64,000 nucleotides of DNA, from assembly GCA_963975425.1 (NCBI GenBank), contig CAXBGS010000015.1, positions 118,341 to 182,340 of the forward strand, read 5' to 3'. Both the position numbers and the translations under genes were made by a program. Origin of the DNA: CAXBGS01 sp963975425 (GTDB lineage Bacteria; Planctomycetota; Planctomycetia; Pirellulales; Pirellulaceae). Position 1 is the first letter of the stretch; each line of letters begins with the position of its first letter. A model generated the notes under the pieces. The model did no database searches. It was not told where the DNA came from and was given only the letters and a program-made list of their open reading frames with translations. This document shows, piece after piece, positions 27,020 to 35,751 of the stretch.

Positions 27020-30000
27020 TTGTACGTGGATTTGCAGGAACTCTTTGACGCTCAGCTCCCGCCCCGCAACCATTTCGTTGCGGTGATGGAACATTGGGCC
27101 AGCGAACGCGGAAACGAAACCGCCTTCGGTTTTACGGACGTCGAGTCCGTCGAGCAGAGCATCAGCTATGCGCAGCTGTGGCAGGAAGTGCAATCCCTCG
27201 CCGGACATCTGCAAGCCAGGTGTCGTATCCGTGGTGGCGACCGAGTTTTGCTGTTGTATCCACCTGGGCTCGATTTTGTGATTGGGTTCTTCGCCTGTCA
27301 CGCCGCGGGGGCCATTGCGGTACCGGCCTATCCGCCACGCCGAAACCGTAAGTCGTCTCGAATTCGATCCATCGTCGTCGACGCCAATGCGCGATGGGCA
27401 CTTTCGACTCAAGGTGTGGTCGATCAATTGAGCGGCGAACATTGGCACGATGATTTGGTAGGCGTCCAGCTGCTGGCAACCGATGACCCAGCTTGTCGTG
27501 ACCTCGAACGTTACCGCCGACCCAAGCTCAATTCAGACAGTTTGGCGGTTCTGCAGTACACATCGGGATCGACCGGTTCGCCCAAAGGCGTCATGTTGTC
27601 CCACGGTAATCTGATTGCTAACAGCGAACTGATTCTGCATGCGTTTGAGCCTCAAGGTGCCACCGTCGGCATGTCTTGGTTGCCCACGTATCACGACATG
27701 GGTTTGGTCGGCGGCGTGCTGATGCCGCTGTTCATTGGCAAGTTGAATGTGCTGATGAGTCCGATGACGTTCTTGCAGCGTCCGGCGCGATGGCTGCAGG
27801 GAATTTCAAAACATCGCGTCACGATCAGCGGTGGCCCCAACTTCGCGTTTCAGTTATGCGTCGACAAAATCGGTGATGATGAACTCGAGGGAGTCGACCT
27901 TTCCTCGCTGCAGATTGCGTTCAACGGCGCCGAACCGATTCGAGCGGCAACGATCGATGCCTTTTCAGAACGATTCGAGAAGTTCGGATTCCGACGATCG
28001 GCATTTTTGCCTTGCTACGGCATGGCCGAGACAACACTCATCGTGACCGGCGGTCCGAAAGAGACGCGACCGGTGATGAACATGTTCGATGGTGCGGGCT
28101 TAGATAATCGCAAAGTCAAAGCGGTCGACCATGACGACGATTCCGCCCGCCGACTGGTCGGATGTGGACGCGTCTTGCCCCAAGAGAACGTGATCATTGT
28201 CGATTCACAAACGCGGCAAAAACTTGCCGGTGATCAGATCGGTGAGATTTGGGTACAGAGCCCTTCGGTCGGGCAGGGATATTATCAGCGAAAAGACGCA
28301 ACGCAGCGAACGTTCGAAGCGTTCACCACCGACGGCGAAGGACCGTTTCTGCGGACCGGCGACCTGGGATTCTTGTTCGAAGATCAGCTGTATGTGTCCG
28401 GCCGATTGAAAGACATGATCATCGTTCGTGGTGTCAATCGCTATCCACAGGACATCGAAGAAACCGTGGAAAGAGCCGCCGAGGTTGTCCAGGCAGGAAG
28501 CGTTGGTGCGTTCGCTATGGAACACGATGGCCGTGAACAACTGGTCATTGTGGCCGAAACCGTGCGGCTGCGTGACATGGATTGGGACAAGCACTTGCAA
28601 GCGATCCGCCGCGCCGTCACGGCAGAGCACGAGCTGCCACCCGACGCGGTTTTCTTGGTGCGAAATAGTTCGGTCCCCAAGACCAGCAGCGGAAAGATTC
28701 AACGTCACGCTTGTCTGCATGCCGTGCGTGATGGGGATCTAAAAATCGTTGCCAAGTGGGTGCGATGGGAAGAGACCGCCGGGGCGACCACCGATGGCCA
28801 GTTGCAGCCGATGATGCAGGCCGCCGCCGCCGCGTCGCATAGCGATGAAATCGAAACCGACGACGTCAATAGCGAGATTGTCGAAGCGGTCAAGTTTCAT
28901 ATTCGCAACATCGCGGGGCAGCGAGCCGGTGAATTGTCATTGCGTACCAACATTGTCCTTGATCTCGGCCTGGATAGTCTCGAGCGATTAGAGATTGCCA
29001 GAAATCTGGAACGGACGTTCGGCGGACGATTCCCCGAACAAGTCTTGGATGAAATTGAAACGATCGGACAAACGGCACAGGCGATTCAGCGATACCTGCC
29101 GCCCGGCGGAGTCGCGCGCGCTCAAGCACTGATCAGCGGCGCGATAGGCAACGGGGTTGGGGCCAATGGCGAGCCGAGTACGTCCGAAGCGAATTTTGTC
29201 GCGGTTGCGGCCGAACGCCCCGTGGTTGATCCCGAATCGTCGGTGACCGAGTTCGCCGAGTATCGCCGATTGAAGGCGACGATGCAGCAGATGACGATGA
29301 CCGGTGTTCCCAATCCTTACTTTACCGTCCACGAATCCATCGTCGGCGACACGACCATCATCGATGGTAAGGAGTTGGTCAGTTTTGCAAGTTACAACTA
29401 CTTGGGATTAAGCGGCCATCCGAATGTTACCAATGCGGCGATCGATGCGTTACAGCGATACGGCAGCAGTGTGTCGGCAAGCCGTCTGGTGTCAGGTGAA
29501 AAGCCGATTCACGGTGAACTGGAATCCGAAATTGCCCGATGGATCGGCGTCGATGATTCCATTCTGATGGTCGGCGGTCACGCGACGAACGAAACAACGA
29601 TCGGCCACTTGGTCGGCAGCGGTGATTTGATTTTGCACGACGCGTTGGCGCACAACAGTATCGTGCAAGGTGCTTTGCTGTCGGGCGCGCGTCGCCGACC
29701 CTTTCCGCACAACGACTACGAGGCCCTTGATCAAGTCTTGCGTGAAGTCCGATCTGAGTACCGGCGGGTCCTTGTGGCGATTGAAGGCGTCTATAGCATG
29801 GACGGCGACTTCGCCGATGTCCCGAAATTCATCGAAGTCAAACAGCGGCATCAGGCCATGTTGATGGTCGATGAAGCACATTCGTTCGGCACGATGGGGA
29901 ACACCGGACGTGGAATGGCCGAACATTTTTCGCTGGACGCACGCGAGGTTGATATCTGGATGGGCACGCTGAGCAAGAGTGCGGCGTCCTGCGGCGGTTA

Positions 30001-30460
30001 TATTGCTGGCAGCAAAGAATTGATTGAATTGCTACGGTACACCGCGCCTGGTTTTGTTTTTAGCGTCGGAATGCCACCCGCTCAGGTGGGCGCGGCGCTC
30101 GCCGCGATACGTACTCTCGATCGCGAGCCCGAGCGAGTTGAACGTCTGCGAGAACGCAGTCGCCTGTTCTTAGAACTTTGTCACGATGCCGGTCTTGATA
30201 CCGGCGAAAGTTCTGGGACGCCAGTGGTTCCTGTGATCACCGGAAATTCGATGGTCGCACTGCGTTTGTCGAATCGTCTGAAAGCGGACGGTATTAATGT
30301 ACAGCCGATTCTGTACCCCGCTGTGGATGAGTCGGCAGCGCGATTGCGGTTCTTCATCACTAGCGAACACAGCGAAGATCAGATCCGCAATGCGGTTGAA
30401 CGGACAGCAGCACACTTATCCGAATTGGGGTTTCATCCAAGTGCAGCCGCAAACGGCTAG
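27020..30460 (+). CDS. Fatty acyl-AMP ligase / ACP / alpha-oxoamine synthase fusion
   Basis: The protein has 1146 residues in three modules. Residues 1 to about 580 form an acyl-adenylating enzyme of fatty acyl-AMP ligase type. Motifs are LQYTSGSTGSPKGVMLSHG near 177, YGMAETTL near 333, RTGDLGF near 444, GRLKDMIIVRGVNRYPQDIE near 460 and the C-terminal lysine motif PKTSSGKIQRHA near 555. Residues about 615-700 are an ACP with the phosphopantetheine serine near 652 (LGLDSLERLEI). Residues about 770-1146 are a PLP enzyme of the alpha-oxoamine synthase family (FASYNYLGLSGHP, VDEAHSFGTMG, and the PLP lysine near 984 in GTLSKSAASCGGY). Predicted chemistry: a fatty acid is activated as acyl-AMP, loaded on the ACP and condensed with an amino acid, losing CO2 to give an aminoketone. 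The start is TTG, with GTG at 27026 as alternative; no ATG is available. Confidence 0.93.
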   Translation: MYVDLQELFDAQLPPRNHFVAVMEHWASERGNETAFGFTDVESVEQSISYAQLWQEVQSLAGHLQARCRIRGGDRVLLLYPPGLDFVIGFFACHAAGAIAVPAYPPRRNRKSSRIRSIVVDANARWALSTQGVVDQLSGEHWHDDLVGVQLLATDDPACRDLERYRRPKLNSDSLAVLQYTSGSTGSPKGVMLSHGNLIANSELILHAFEPQGATVGMSWLPTYHDMGLVGGVLMPLFIGKLNVLMSPMTFLQRPARWLQGISKHRVTISGGPNFAFQLCVDKIGDDELEGVDLSSLQIAFNGAEPIRAATIDAFSERFEKFGFRRSAFLPCYGMAETTLIVTGGPKETRPVMNMFDGAGLDNRKVKAVDHDDDSARRLVGCGRVLPQENVIIVDSQTRQKLAGDQIGEIWVQSPSVGQGYYQRKDATQRTFEAFTTDGEGPFLRTGDLGFLFEDQLYVSGRLKDMIIVRGVNRYPQDIEETVERAAEVVQAGSVGAFAMEHDGREQLVIVAETVRLRDMDWDKHLQAIRRAVTAEHELPPDAVFLVRNSSVPKTSSGKIQRHACLHAVRDGDLKIVAKWVRWEETAGATTDGQLQPMMQAAAAASHSDEIETDDVNSEIVEAVKFHIRNIAGQRAGELSLRTNIVLDLGLDSLERLEIARNLERTFGGRFPEQVLDEIETIGQTAQAIQRYLPPGGVARAQALISGAIGNGVGANGEPSTSEANFVAVAAERPVVDPESSVTEFAEYRRLKATMQQMTMTGVPNPYFTVHESIVGDTTIIDGKELVSFASYNYLGLSGHPNVTNAAIDALQRYGSSVSASRLVSGEKPIHGELESEIARWIGVDDSILMVGGHATNETTIGHLVGSGDLILHDALAHNSIVQGALLSGARRRPFPHNDYEALDQVLREVRSEYRRVLVAIEGVYSMDGDFADVPKFIEVKQRHQAMLMVDEAHSFGTMGNTGRGMAEHFSLDAREVDIWMGTLSKSAASCGGYIAGSKELIELLRYTAPGFVFSVGMPPAQVGAALAAIRTLDREPERVERLRERSRLFLELCHDAGLDTGESSGTPVVPVITGNSMVALRLSNRLKADGINVQPILYPAVDESAARLRFFITSEHSEDQIRNAVERTAAHLSELGFHPSAAANG

Positions 30461-30619
30461 TTTCATTGTACACAACGTCACGCTGCAAGCGGCAAACGAT
30501 CCACGGCAATAACGCTGTCGATTGGCGGCGAACCCAATTCGGGTGTGATTGGTGCGCAATGTACCCCAAACTGACAAACTTCGATGTACGCCAAAGTGAA
30601 TCGTGATCGTCGTTTGCCC

Positions 30620-30647
30620 TTGCGATCCCGTTAGTCCGCTTTAGAAT
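30620..30647 (+). promoter_or_regulatory. Predicted promoter of the 60-residue protein gene
   Basis: TTGCGA and TAGAAT are 16 bp apart, placing a start near 30654 and a leader of about 80 nt before the TTG at 30736. The prediction is based on hexamer match and position. Confidence 0.42.
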
Positions 30648-30735
30648 AGAATTCTGTACTCATTAGCTGCTTGGTGCACGACTGTCGAGCGTCAAGCGTG
30701 ACAACCAACCAGCCCCTAGCTCAAAGGAGAAGACT

Positions 30736-30918
30736 TTGCTTACCGAGGCGACTGTCGAAGAAATGTTTCGTAAGATGATGGGCGATCCCAAGCGTACCGA
30801 GGAAACTTTTGAAAAGGCAGAAGACTTGTTGGAGGATGAGCTTCGTCCTGAGAGCCCCTTGCGGCATCGATTGAGTGTTGAGCTTGACGAGTTGCGTACG
30901 TTGGCTGCGAAAGATTAG
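30736..30918 (+). CDS. Small acidic protein of unknown function
   Basis: This is a 60-residue protein. The TTG start is preceded by AAGGAG at 6-nt spacing, one of the best ribosome-binding sites in the window, and a promoter lies 90-115 bp upstream. The product is charged and helical (EEMFRKMMGDPKRTEETFEK, then DLLEDELRPESPLRHRLSVE), with no cysteine, no membrane segment and no signal peptide. The heptad-like spacing of leucines suggests a helical hairpin or coiled coil. I do not recognise the family. It follows the synthase gene by 275 bp with its own promoter, so a functional link is unproven. Confidence 0.7.
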   Translation: MLTEATVEEMFRKMMGDPKRTEETFEKAEDLLEDELRPESPLRHRLSVELDELRTLAAKD

Positions 30919-30939
30919 ACGCCCGCTTGTCAAAGCGAT

Positions 30940-30984
30940 CCGATCAACACTGCTCCGATCAAGATTGCTCCGGCCAACACTGCG
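30940..30984. repeat. Degenerate 15-bp tandem repeat, three copies
   Basis: Units of the form CCGATCAACACTGCT follow each other three times with a few substitutions, just after the stop of the 60-residue protein gene. Confidence 0.7.
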
Positions 30985-31025
30985 TTGCATGACGCGAGCG
31001 TTGGACAGCAACTGACCAAACAAAA

Positions 31026-31065
31026 AAACAGCCTCGCGACGGTCTTAACCGTCGCGAGGCTGTTT
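31026..31065 (-). terminator. Strong Rho-independent terminator
   Basis: A perfect 18-bp stem (31026-31043 with 31048-31065) with a 4-nt loop runs directly into seven T residues on the minus strand, where it ends the outer-membrane protein gene. On the plus strand the T-run is only three, so it may weakly terminate transcripts from the 60-residue gene as well. Confidence 0.92.
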
Positions 31066-31093
31066 GCGTTGACTCTAAATCGATTGCAGTCTT

Positions 31094-32311
31094 TTAGCGA
31101 TTCAGTGTCAATCCAAATGTACCGCCGACCATGACCAAGTCTTGATCATTGTCGCCAACAATATTGTTTCGTTCGGCACCGCCACGCCACAGTCCGCGAG
31201 CAATGTCGATGACCTGGAAACCGCCACGGACGCTGATCGAACGCGTCAACTGATAGGCAAGCTCGCCACGCACATCGAATCCGAGAACGAATTCTTCGTT
31301 ACGAGTGTACTCTGGCCCGGCCAGTTCTGATGTGTTGTACGTGTGCAGCACGTCGGCACCTTCGGTGTCATTGTCGTACTCAACCGCGATGCTGCGATTA
31401 TTGTATTGCGAGCACTGATAGCTGCCGCCTGCGAAGACACGGAAGTCGCTGCTGAAGGTAAAGCGATCACGAAACTTGGTGTAGTGAAAGCCGAGTTGGG
31501 CGGCAATCATTTCGTTTTCAGTCAAACGTGAATCGATTTCCAACTTTTCACCAACAACCAGCACGCGGCCCGGGCTTCCCGGATTGCTGCCGGTGGTGAC
31601 GATGTCGCCACGGTCCGTTGATGTGTAAGTTTGGTCGAATGTGTAATCGTCGACACGCAACCATCGAACGCCTGCGAACGGCTCCATGATGCCACCGTAG
31701 TGGTACGGTTCCATCCGCCAGGTCTTGTTCAGTTCGTAGCTGTCAAACGTGAAAACGTTTTCCGAGTCGGTTACATCCAGGAATCGATAGTTGTAACCCA
31801 GTGGGTTTGTATCTTGTTGCAAGGGGTCGTAAACGAAGTCCGGTGTTAGCGGTACGCCGGGGACAACAATCGCGCCGTCGTCATCGATTCGGTTGATGCG
31901 TTCGGTACGAATGATGCTGCCCTGATAAACATCAGCGGAAGTCCAATTGAACAACCAGCCGGTATCGGCGTCGGGAAGCATGTAGCCGAGTTCGTAGCGA
32001 TGCCCCCAGCCGCTGTCGAGCTTGGTCTGGGCGCCAACCGGAACAAGAGCGCCATTGTTGACGCGGTCGATCTCAGGCCGCGAACCGTAAAGGTTCAGAC
32101 GATCGTAGGTCGCGAACCAACCCGTGTTGGCTCGTTTCTTGGCTTTCATGTCAGCCAAGTCCATGTTTGTCACAGGCTCGAACCAGCGAAAATCTGGATC
32201 GAACGCAAAGGGGTCTTGCGCCGGAAAATACTCCTGCGCGTTCGCCGTTGCGAATCCACAAAGCATGGCTAGTGCTGTGAGTAGGCTTGCCGTCAGCGTC
32301 CGTACCGACAT
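31094..32311 (-). CDS. Predicted outer-membrane beta-barrel protein
   Basis: The ATG at 32311 is preferred over the GTG at 32323 because GGTGG precedes it at suitable distance. It gives 405 residues with a signal peptide ending near ANAQE. The mature part consists of alternating aromatic and polar strands: GWGHRYELGYMLPDADTGWL, MIAAQLGFHYTKFRDRFTF and VRGELAYQLTRSISVRGGF. It finishes VMVGGTFGLTLNR, a typical last barrel strand. It resembles the planctomycete barrels annotated as BBP7-type, but I am not certain of the subfamily. Pore or structural function is unknown. A strong terminator follows. Confidence 0.75.
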   Translation of the reverse strand: MSVRTLTASLLTALAMLCGFATANAQEYFPAQDPFAFDPDFRWFEPVTNMDLADMKAKKRANTGWFATYDRLNLYGSRPEIDRVNNGALVPVGAQTKLDSGWGHRYELGYMLPDADTGWLFNWTSADVYQGSIIRTERINRIDDDGAIVVPGVPLTPDFVYDPLQQDTNPLGYNYRFLDVTDSENVFTFDSYELNKTWRMEPYHYGGIMEPFAGVRWLRVDDYTFDQTYTSTDRGDIVTTGSNPGSPGRVLVVGEKLEIDSRLTENEMIAAQLGFHYTKFRDRFTFSSDFRVFAGGSYQCSQYNNRSIAVEYDNDTEGADVLHTYNTSELAGPEYTRNEEFVLGFDVRGELAYQLTRSISVRGGFQVIDIARGLWRGGAERNNIVGDNDQDLVMVGGTFGLTLNR

Positions 32312-32323
32312 CGCTTGTTCCAC

Positions 32324-32660
32324 CGTCTTGCATGTGATTTTGAAACGGCCCGTGACCAGGCGCCACGCCCTACCGTCAGTTCTATTTCGATCGCGACAAA
32401 AAACTTGCGGTCGATAACAGCCCAGAATCGAAATCGATGGCTTTGGCAGGCGTTTCAGGTTGCCTGCTGCTGATCAAAAAACCGTGCGACCATTGATTTC
32501 AATTCGGGTTGTGACGGTAGTATCGGACGCAGGGAGCGTGAAGGCTTAGCCCGATTGTTGATAGGAGCGGCAAAAATGTGAGAATCTGCAATATCCGCAC
32601 AGATTCTCACTGCCAGCGCATGTCCCCTATTCTGCGTCCAGGGCGATCGATTGCGGCGAC
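32324..32660. other. Intergenic region between tadA and the barrel gene
   Basis: This 337-bp stretch on the minus strand holds the terminator of the tadA operon at its upstream end and presumably the promoter of the outer-membrane protein gene. No gene is supported. Confidence 0.6.
32571..32610 (-). terminator. Rho-independent terminator of the tadA operon
   Basis: On the minus strand GTGAGAATCTG, an 11-nt loop and CAGATTCTCAC form a perfect 11-bp stem followed by ATTTTT. It lies 51 bp after the tadA stop codon. Confidence 0.75.
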
Positions 32661-33167
32661 CTATTTTTTACCCAGGGCGCGTTTACCCGCGAAAAATTCG
32701 GTAAGGATGCTACCGCAGCGCTCCGCCAAGACGCCTCCGGTAACGTCGCACTGGTGGTTCAGCCGAACATCACGCAGCACTTGGTACAACGTCTCAACGG
32801 CGCCCCCCTTGGGGTCGGCGGCGCCAAAGACGACTCTTGGCACTCTTGCTTGCAAAATCGCGCCGGCACACATCACGCAAGGTTCCAGCGTGACGTACAG
32901 GGTCGTTCCCTCCAATCGCCAGTCGTCCATCGATGCGGCAGCTTGGGTGATGGAAATCATCTCGGCATGGGCAGTCGGATCCCGCAATGACTCCCGTTGG
33001 TTGCCGGCGGCACCGATGATTTCATTGTCGCGAACGATCACCGCGCCGACGGGGACTTCGTCTTGGCTCATGGCCATTTGCGCCATTTCGATCGCCCGCT
33101 GCATCCAGTGCTGATCGATCTGGAGATCAATGTTTCGATCCGCGGGGTCTGTCAATTCACCCTTCAC
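32661..33167 (-). CDS. tadA: tRNA-specific adenosine deaminase
   Basis: The GTG at 33167 gives 168 residues, the usual TadA length, and overlaps the upstream stop codon (GTGA); longer versions would run deep into the upstream gene. The zinc and catalytic motifs are complete: HAEM in DPTAHAEMISI and PCVMC in TLEPCVMCAGAI. VPVGAVIVRDNEIIG and VVFGAADPKGGA are also family hallmarks. The enzyme converts A34 to inosine in tRNA-Arg(ACG), an essential step in decoding. Translational coupling to a secreted DUF1080-type protein is an odd pairing, probably historical. A terminator follows downstream. Confidence 0.95.
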   Translation of the reverse strand: MKGELTDPADRNIDLQIDQHWMQRAIEMAQMAMSQDEVPVGAVIVRDNEIIGAAGNQRESLRDPTAHAEMISITQAAASMDDWRLEGTTLYVTLEPCVMCAGAILQARVPRVVFGAADPKGGAVETLYQVLRDVRLNHQCDVTGGVLAERCGSILTEFFAGKRALGKK

Positions 33168-33934
33168 TTGATCGGTGCCCCATCGCTTGTTGAGCTGGAT
33201 TGATTCAATGGCCGCCAACGCAAATTTCTGTATTCCGCGTCGCATTGATAGGCGGCAACGCCCAGTGGAACACACGGGTCCATTTCGAATCGAATGCCGA
33301 ACTCGTGTCCCTCGCGTTCTTGTTGAATGATTTCTTTGTCATCGATCCAGCAAGTGATATGTTTGGTGTCGACTCGGACGCGAACGCGAAACCACTTGTC
33401 GTCGTCATACGCGCGGAATTGAGTGGTTTCATTGTCGCTTGCATCGTATCCGTCGATGTTACTTAGCCCGGTCACGCCGCCCCCCCAGCCGCCGAGCACG
33501 AGTGTGCAGTGGGTCTCAGCAACGGGAAACGTCAAGGCACAGAAAAAGTCGAATCCATCGGTTCGCCGTGCTTCGATCTCGACTTCGTAATTGTCCTTAG
33601 GAAACGAACCTTTCCAGCGAACTCCCGTCAGCGGGTCTCCGTAACCAACTTCGATCACTTTGTCGGTGATCTCAATCGGTCCATCACCGCCGAACTCGCA
33701 TGGCTCCCACTTGCCAGAGAGTTGTGTCCATTTTGACTTCGCATCGGGTTCGGTATTCTTGGATTCCGGCGCGGCCTGTTGAGCGCCGGCGGCGGACTTT
33801 GAGGCGGCATCCTGAGCGGCCGCGGGTGGTACATCGAATGCGACCAAGCCAGCCGACGCGATGCAGAAAAAAACGAAGCCAAGCGGCCAAATTCGGTGGC
33901 GGGTGACGAATGATTTCACGATGGGTACTTTCAC
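33164..33934 (-). CDS. Exported DUF1080 (3-keto-disaccharide hydrolase-like) domain protein
   Basis: The 256-residue protein has an N-terminal export signal (RIWPLGFVFFCIASAGLVAF, cleavage near PPAAAQ). An Ala/Ser-rich linker of about 35 residues follows, then a concanavalin-like beta-sandwich. Motifs are WTQLSGKWEPCEF, NYEVEIEARRTDGFDFFCAL, WFRVRVRVDTKHITCWIDDK and LGVAAYQCDAEYRNLRWRPL. This is the DUF1080 layout, a large family in planctomycetes that includes glycoside-active proteins, though most are uncharacterised. The gene precedes tadA with a 4-bp overlap. A carbohydrate-related periplasmic or surface role is inferred. Confidence 0.83.
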   Translation of the reverse strand: MKVPIVKSFVTRHRIWPLGFVFFCIASAGLVAFDVPPAAAQDAASKSAAGAQQAAPESKNTEPDAKSKWTQLSGKWEPCEFGGDGPIEITDKVIEVGYGDPLTGVRWKGSFPKDNYEVEIEARRTDGFDFFCALTFPVAETHCTLVLGGWGGGVTGLSNIDGYDASDNETTQFRAYDDDKWFRVRVRVDTKHITCWIDDKEIIQQEREGHEFGIRFEMDPCVPLGVAAYQCDAEYRNLRWRPLNQSSSTSDGAPIK

Positions 33935-33963
33935 GAGAGCGAATTTAGGCAGCGGAACAAAAC

Positions 33964-34380
33964 ATGCGCCCGATTACCAAGATAACGATACTCGGAACCC
34001 GCTTGGGCGTCATTGTACTGGTGTCTTACTGGATCCTGATTTTCGTGGGCACGCACATTCCCGATGTGCCGGATGCGGCGCCGAAGATTAATGACAAAGT
34101 CTTGCACTTCGGCGCATTTTTCGGGCTCACGTTCTTTCTCTGTTACGTCAGCAAACCAGCGCCCCGCTGGTTGCGATTCGGGCGGATCGCCATTTTGGCA
34201 CTATGTTACGCCGGCATTGATGAGTACACCCAGCAATTCGTCCCGCGGCGTCACCCCGATTGGATGGACGTCTTGGCCGACGCATCAGGCATCGTTACCG
34301 CGATCGTGCTGTACGTGTTAGCCCAGCACGTCTTTCAGTACTTTTGGAAAACGCAGCCCCAATCGCAAACCGCATCGTAG
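33964..34380 (+). CDS. VanZ family membrane protein
   Basis: The 138-residue protein has four predicted transmembrane helices: residues about 8-28, 47-65, 74-92 and 108-126. The VanZ-type motifs are NDKVLHFGAFFGLTFFL and a second block, AGIDEYTQQFVPRRHPDWMDVLADASG. In this superfamily the conserved His, Glu and Asp residues face a membrane cavity. The biochemical role is generally unknown; the name comes from teicoplanin resistance genes, but most homologues are unrelated to resistance. It is transcribed alone, diverging from the DUF1080/tadA operon across 29 bp. Confidence 0.88.
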   Translation: MRPITKITILGTRLGVIVLVSYWILIFVGTHIPDVPDAAPKINDKVLHFGAFFGLTFFLCYVSKPAPRWLRFGRIAILALCYAGIDEYTQQFVPRRHPDWMDVLADASGIVTAIVLYVLAQHVFQYFWKTQPQSQTAS

Positions 34381-34455
34381 TGGTCAAATGCGAAGGGCAG
34401 TGTCGATGCCCGATGGCATGAGCTGTCTGTGAAGTGCAACGTTGCGGAAATCGCG

Positions 34456-35610
34456 TTACCTTCGTAGCGCGTTGCGAGCAGAGACCACACGTTCTTTGGC
34501 CTCACTCGCCGTGGCTGCGGTTGCGGTCAGGTGTCCCATCTTGCGTCCCGCCTTGGGGGTGGCTTTGCCGTACAGATGGAGTCGGACGCCCTTGATCGCT
34601 AAAGCACTGTCCCAGGGTGGCGGCTCATTTGGTGTCCAAACATCGCCTAGCAAGTTGGCCATCGCCGCCGCACCCGCGACCAAGTCTGTTTCACCGAGTG
34701 GCAAACCGCAGATGGCGCGAACATGTTGTTCAAATTGGCTGGTCAAGCATGCTTCGATTGTCAGATGGCCGGAATTATGCGGGCGCGGCGCGACTTCGTT
34801 GATCACCAACGTTGTGTTACCATCGGACTCGTCGGTGATCACAAACATTTCGACGCATAGCAAGCCGACAACGCCAAGTGTTTCGGCTGCTCTGATGGCG
34901 ATCGACGCCGCTTGATCTGCAAGTGCCGCATCGATGCTTGGCGGCGAAATGGAAACATCTAAAACGTGATTGCGGTGATCGTTTTCGAAAACGGGGAAAC
35001 ACTTTGACCGGCCATCCGCTGTACGTGCCACGATCACAGAGATTTCGCACTGGAATGGAATGAATTTTTCGGCGACCCAACGATCGGTCGTGTCCCATGC
35101 GACCTGATCGGCATCGCCAGGTGATGAGACTCGATATTGACCTTTTCCGTCATAGCCACTGCGACAAGTCTTGACGATCATCGGCCAACCTAGTTGTTCT
35201 GCGGCGGTCGATAGCTCGTCGGAGTTGCTGATTTCAACGAATGGCGTGACCGGCAGACCCGCGTCGCGAAGCGTTGATTTTTCGACGGCTCGATCTTGCG
35301 CCGTCGCTAGCACCGATGCGGCTGGATATGTGGGCGCGAAGCGACTGCACCTTGCGATCGTGTCGGCAGAGATATTTTCGAACTCGAGGGTAATCACGTC
35401 GCATTGCTTCGCGAACCGATCCACTGCCTCGTGATCATCCATTTCGGCAACCACCGCGGAACCGGTAACTTGTGCGGCCGGTGACTGGGCGTCATGACAA
35501 AAGATCACTACGCGATATCCCATCTGTGCTGCTGCGATCGCGAACATTCGTCCAAGTTGTCCGCCGCCGACCATGCCAATCGTCGCGCCCGGCAGAATCG
35601 TCTTGTTCAT
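34456..35610 (-). CDS. purK: N5-carboxyaminoimidazole ribonucleotide synthase
   Basis: The ATP-grasp enzyme of purine synthesis converts AIR, bicarbonate and ATP to N5-CAIR. From the ATG at 35610 it has 384 residues and starts properly with TIGMVGGGQLGRMFAIAA. Further hallmarks are DVITLEFENIS, DRAVEKSTLRDAGLPVTPF, SGYDGKGQYRV, and the ATP/Mg segment LCVEMFVITD followed by VINEVAPRPHNSGHLTIEAC. The frame is open to 35676, but the extra 22 residues look non-conserved. It lies downstream of purE on the same strand, and its product is the substrate of PurE, so the pair is a classical operon. Confidence 0.96.
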   Translation of the reverse strand: MNKTILPGATIGMVGGGQLGRMFAIAAAQMGYRVVIFCHDAQSPAAQVTGSAVVAEMDDHEAVDRFAKQCDVITLEFENISADTIARCSRFAPTYPAASVLATAQDRAVEKSTLRDAGLPVTPFVEISNSDELSTAAEQLGWPMIVKTCRSGYDGKGQYRVSSPGDADQVAWDTTDRWVAEKFIPFQCEISVIVARTADGRSKCFPVFENDHRNHVLDVSISPPSIDAALADQAASIAIRAAETLGVVGLLCVEMFVITDESDGNTTLVINEVAPRPHNSGHLTIEACLTSQFEQHVRAICGLPLGETDLVAGAAAMANLLGDVWTPNEPPPWDSALAIKGVRLHLYGKATPKAGRKMGHLTATAATASEAKERVVSARNALRR

Positions 35611-35751
35611 CGTCGTCTCGGTCGTTGCGGTACAACTGGCATTACTTCGCATGTCGATTTCTGTTGTTTTGCTCATCGTTTGCTCGGCACAGCTTGCCTA
35701 TCGGAACCTGCTCGTTGGATCGAAAATCGAAGCCGATTGGCGTTACGTTCG

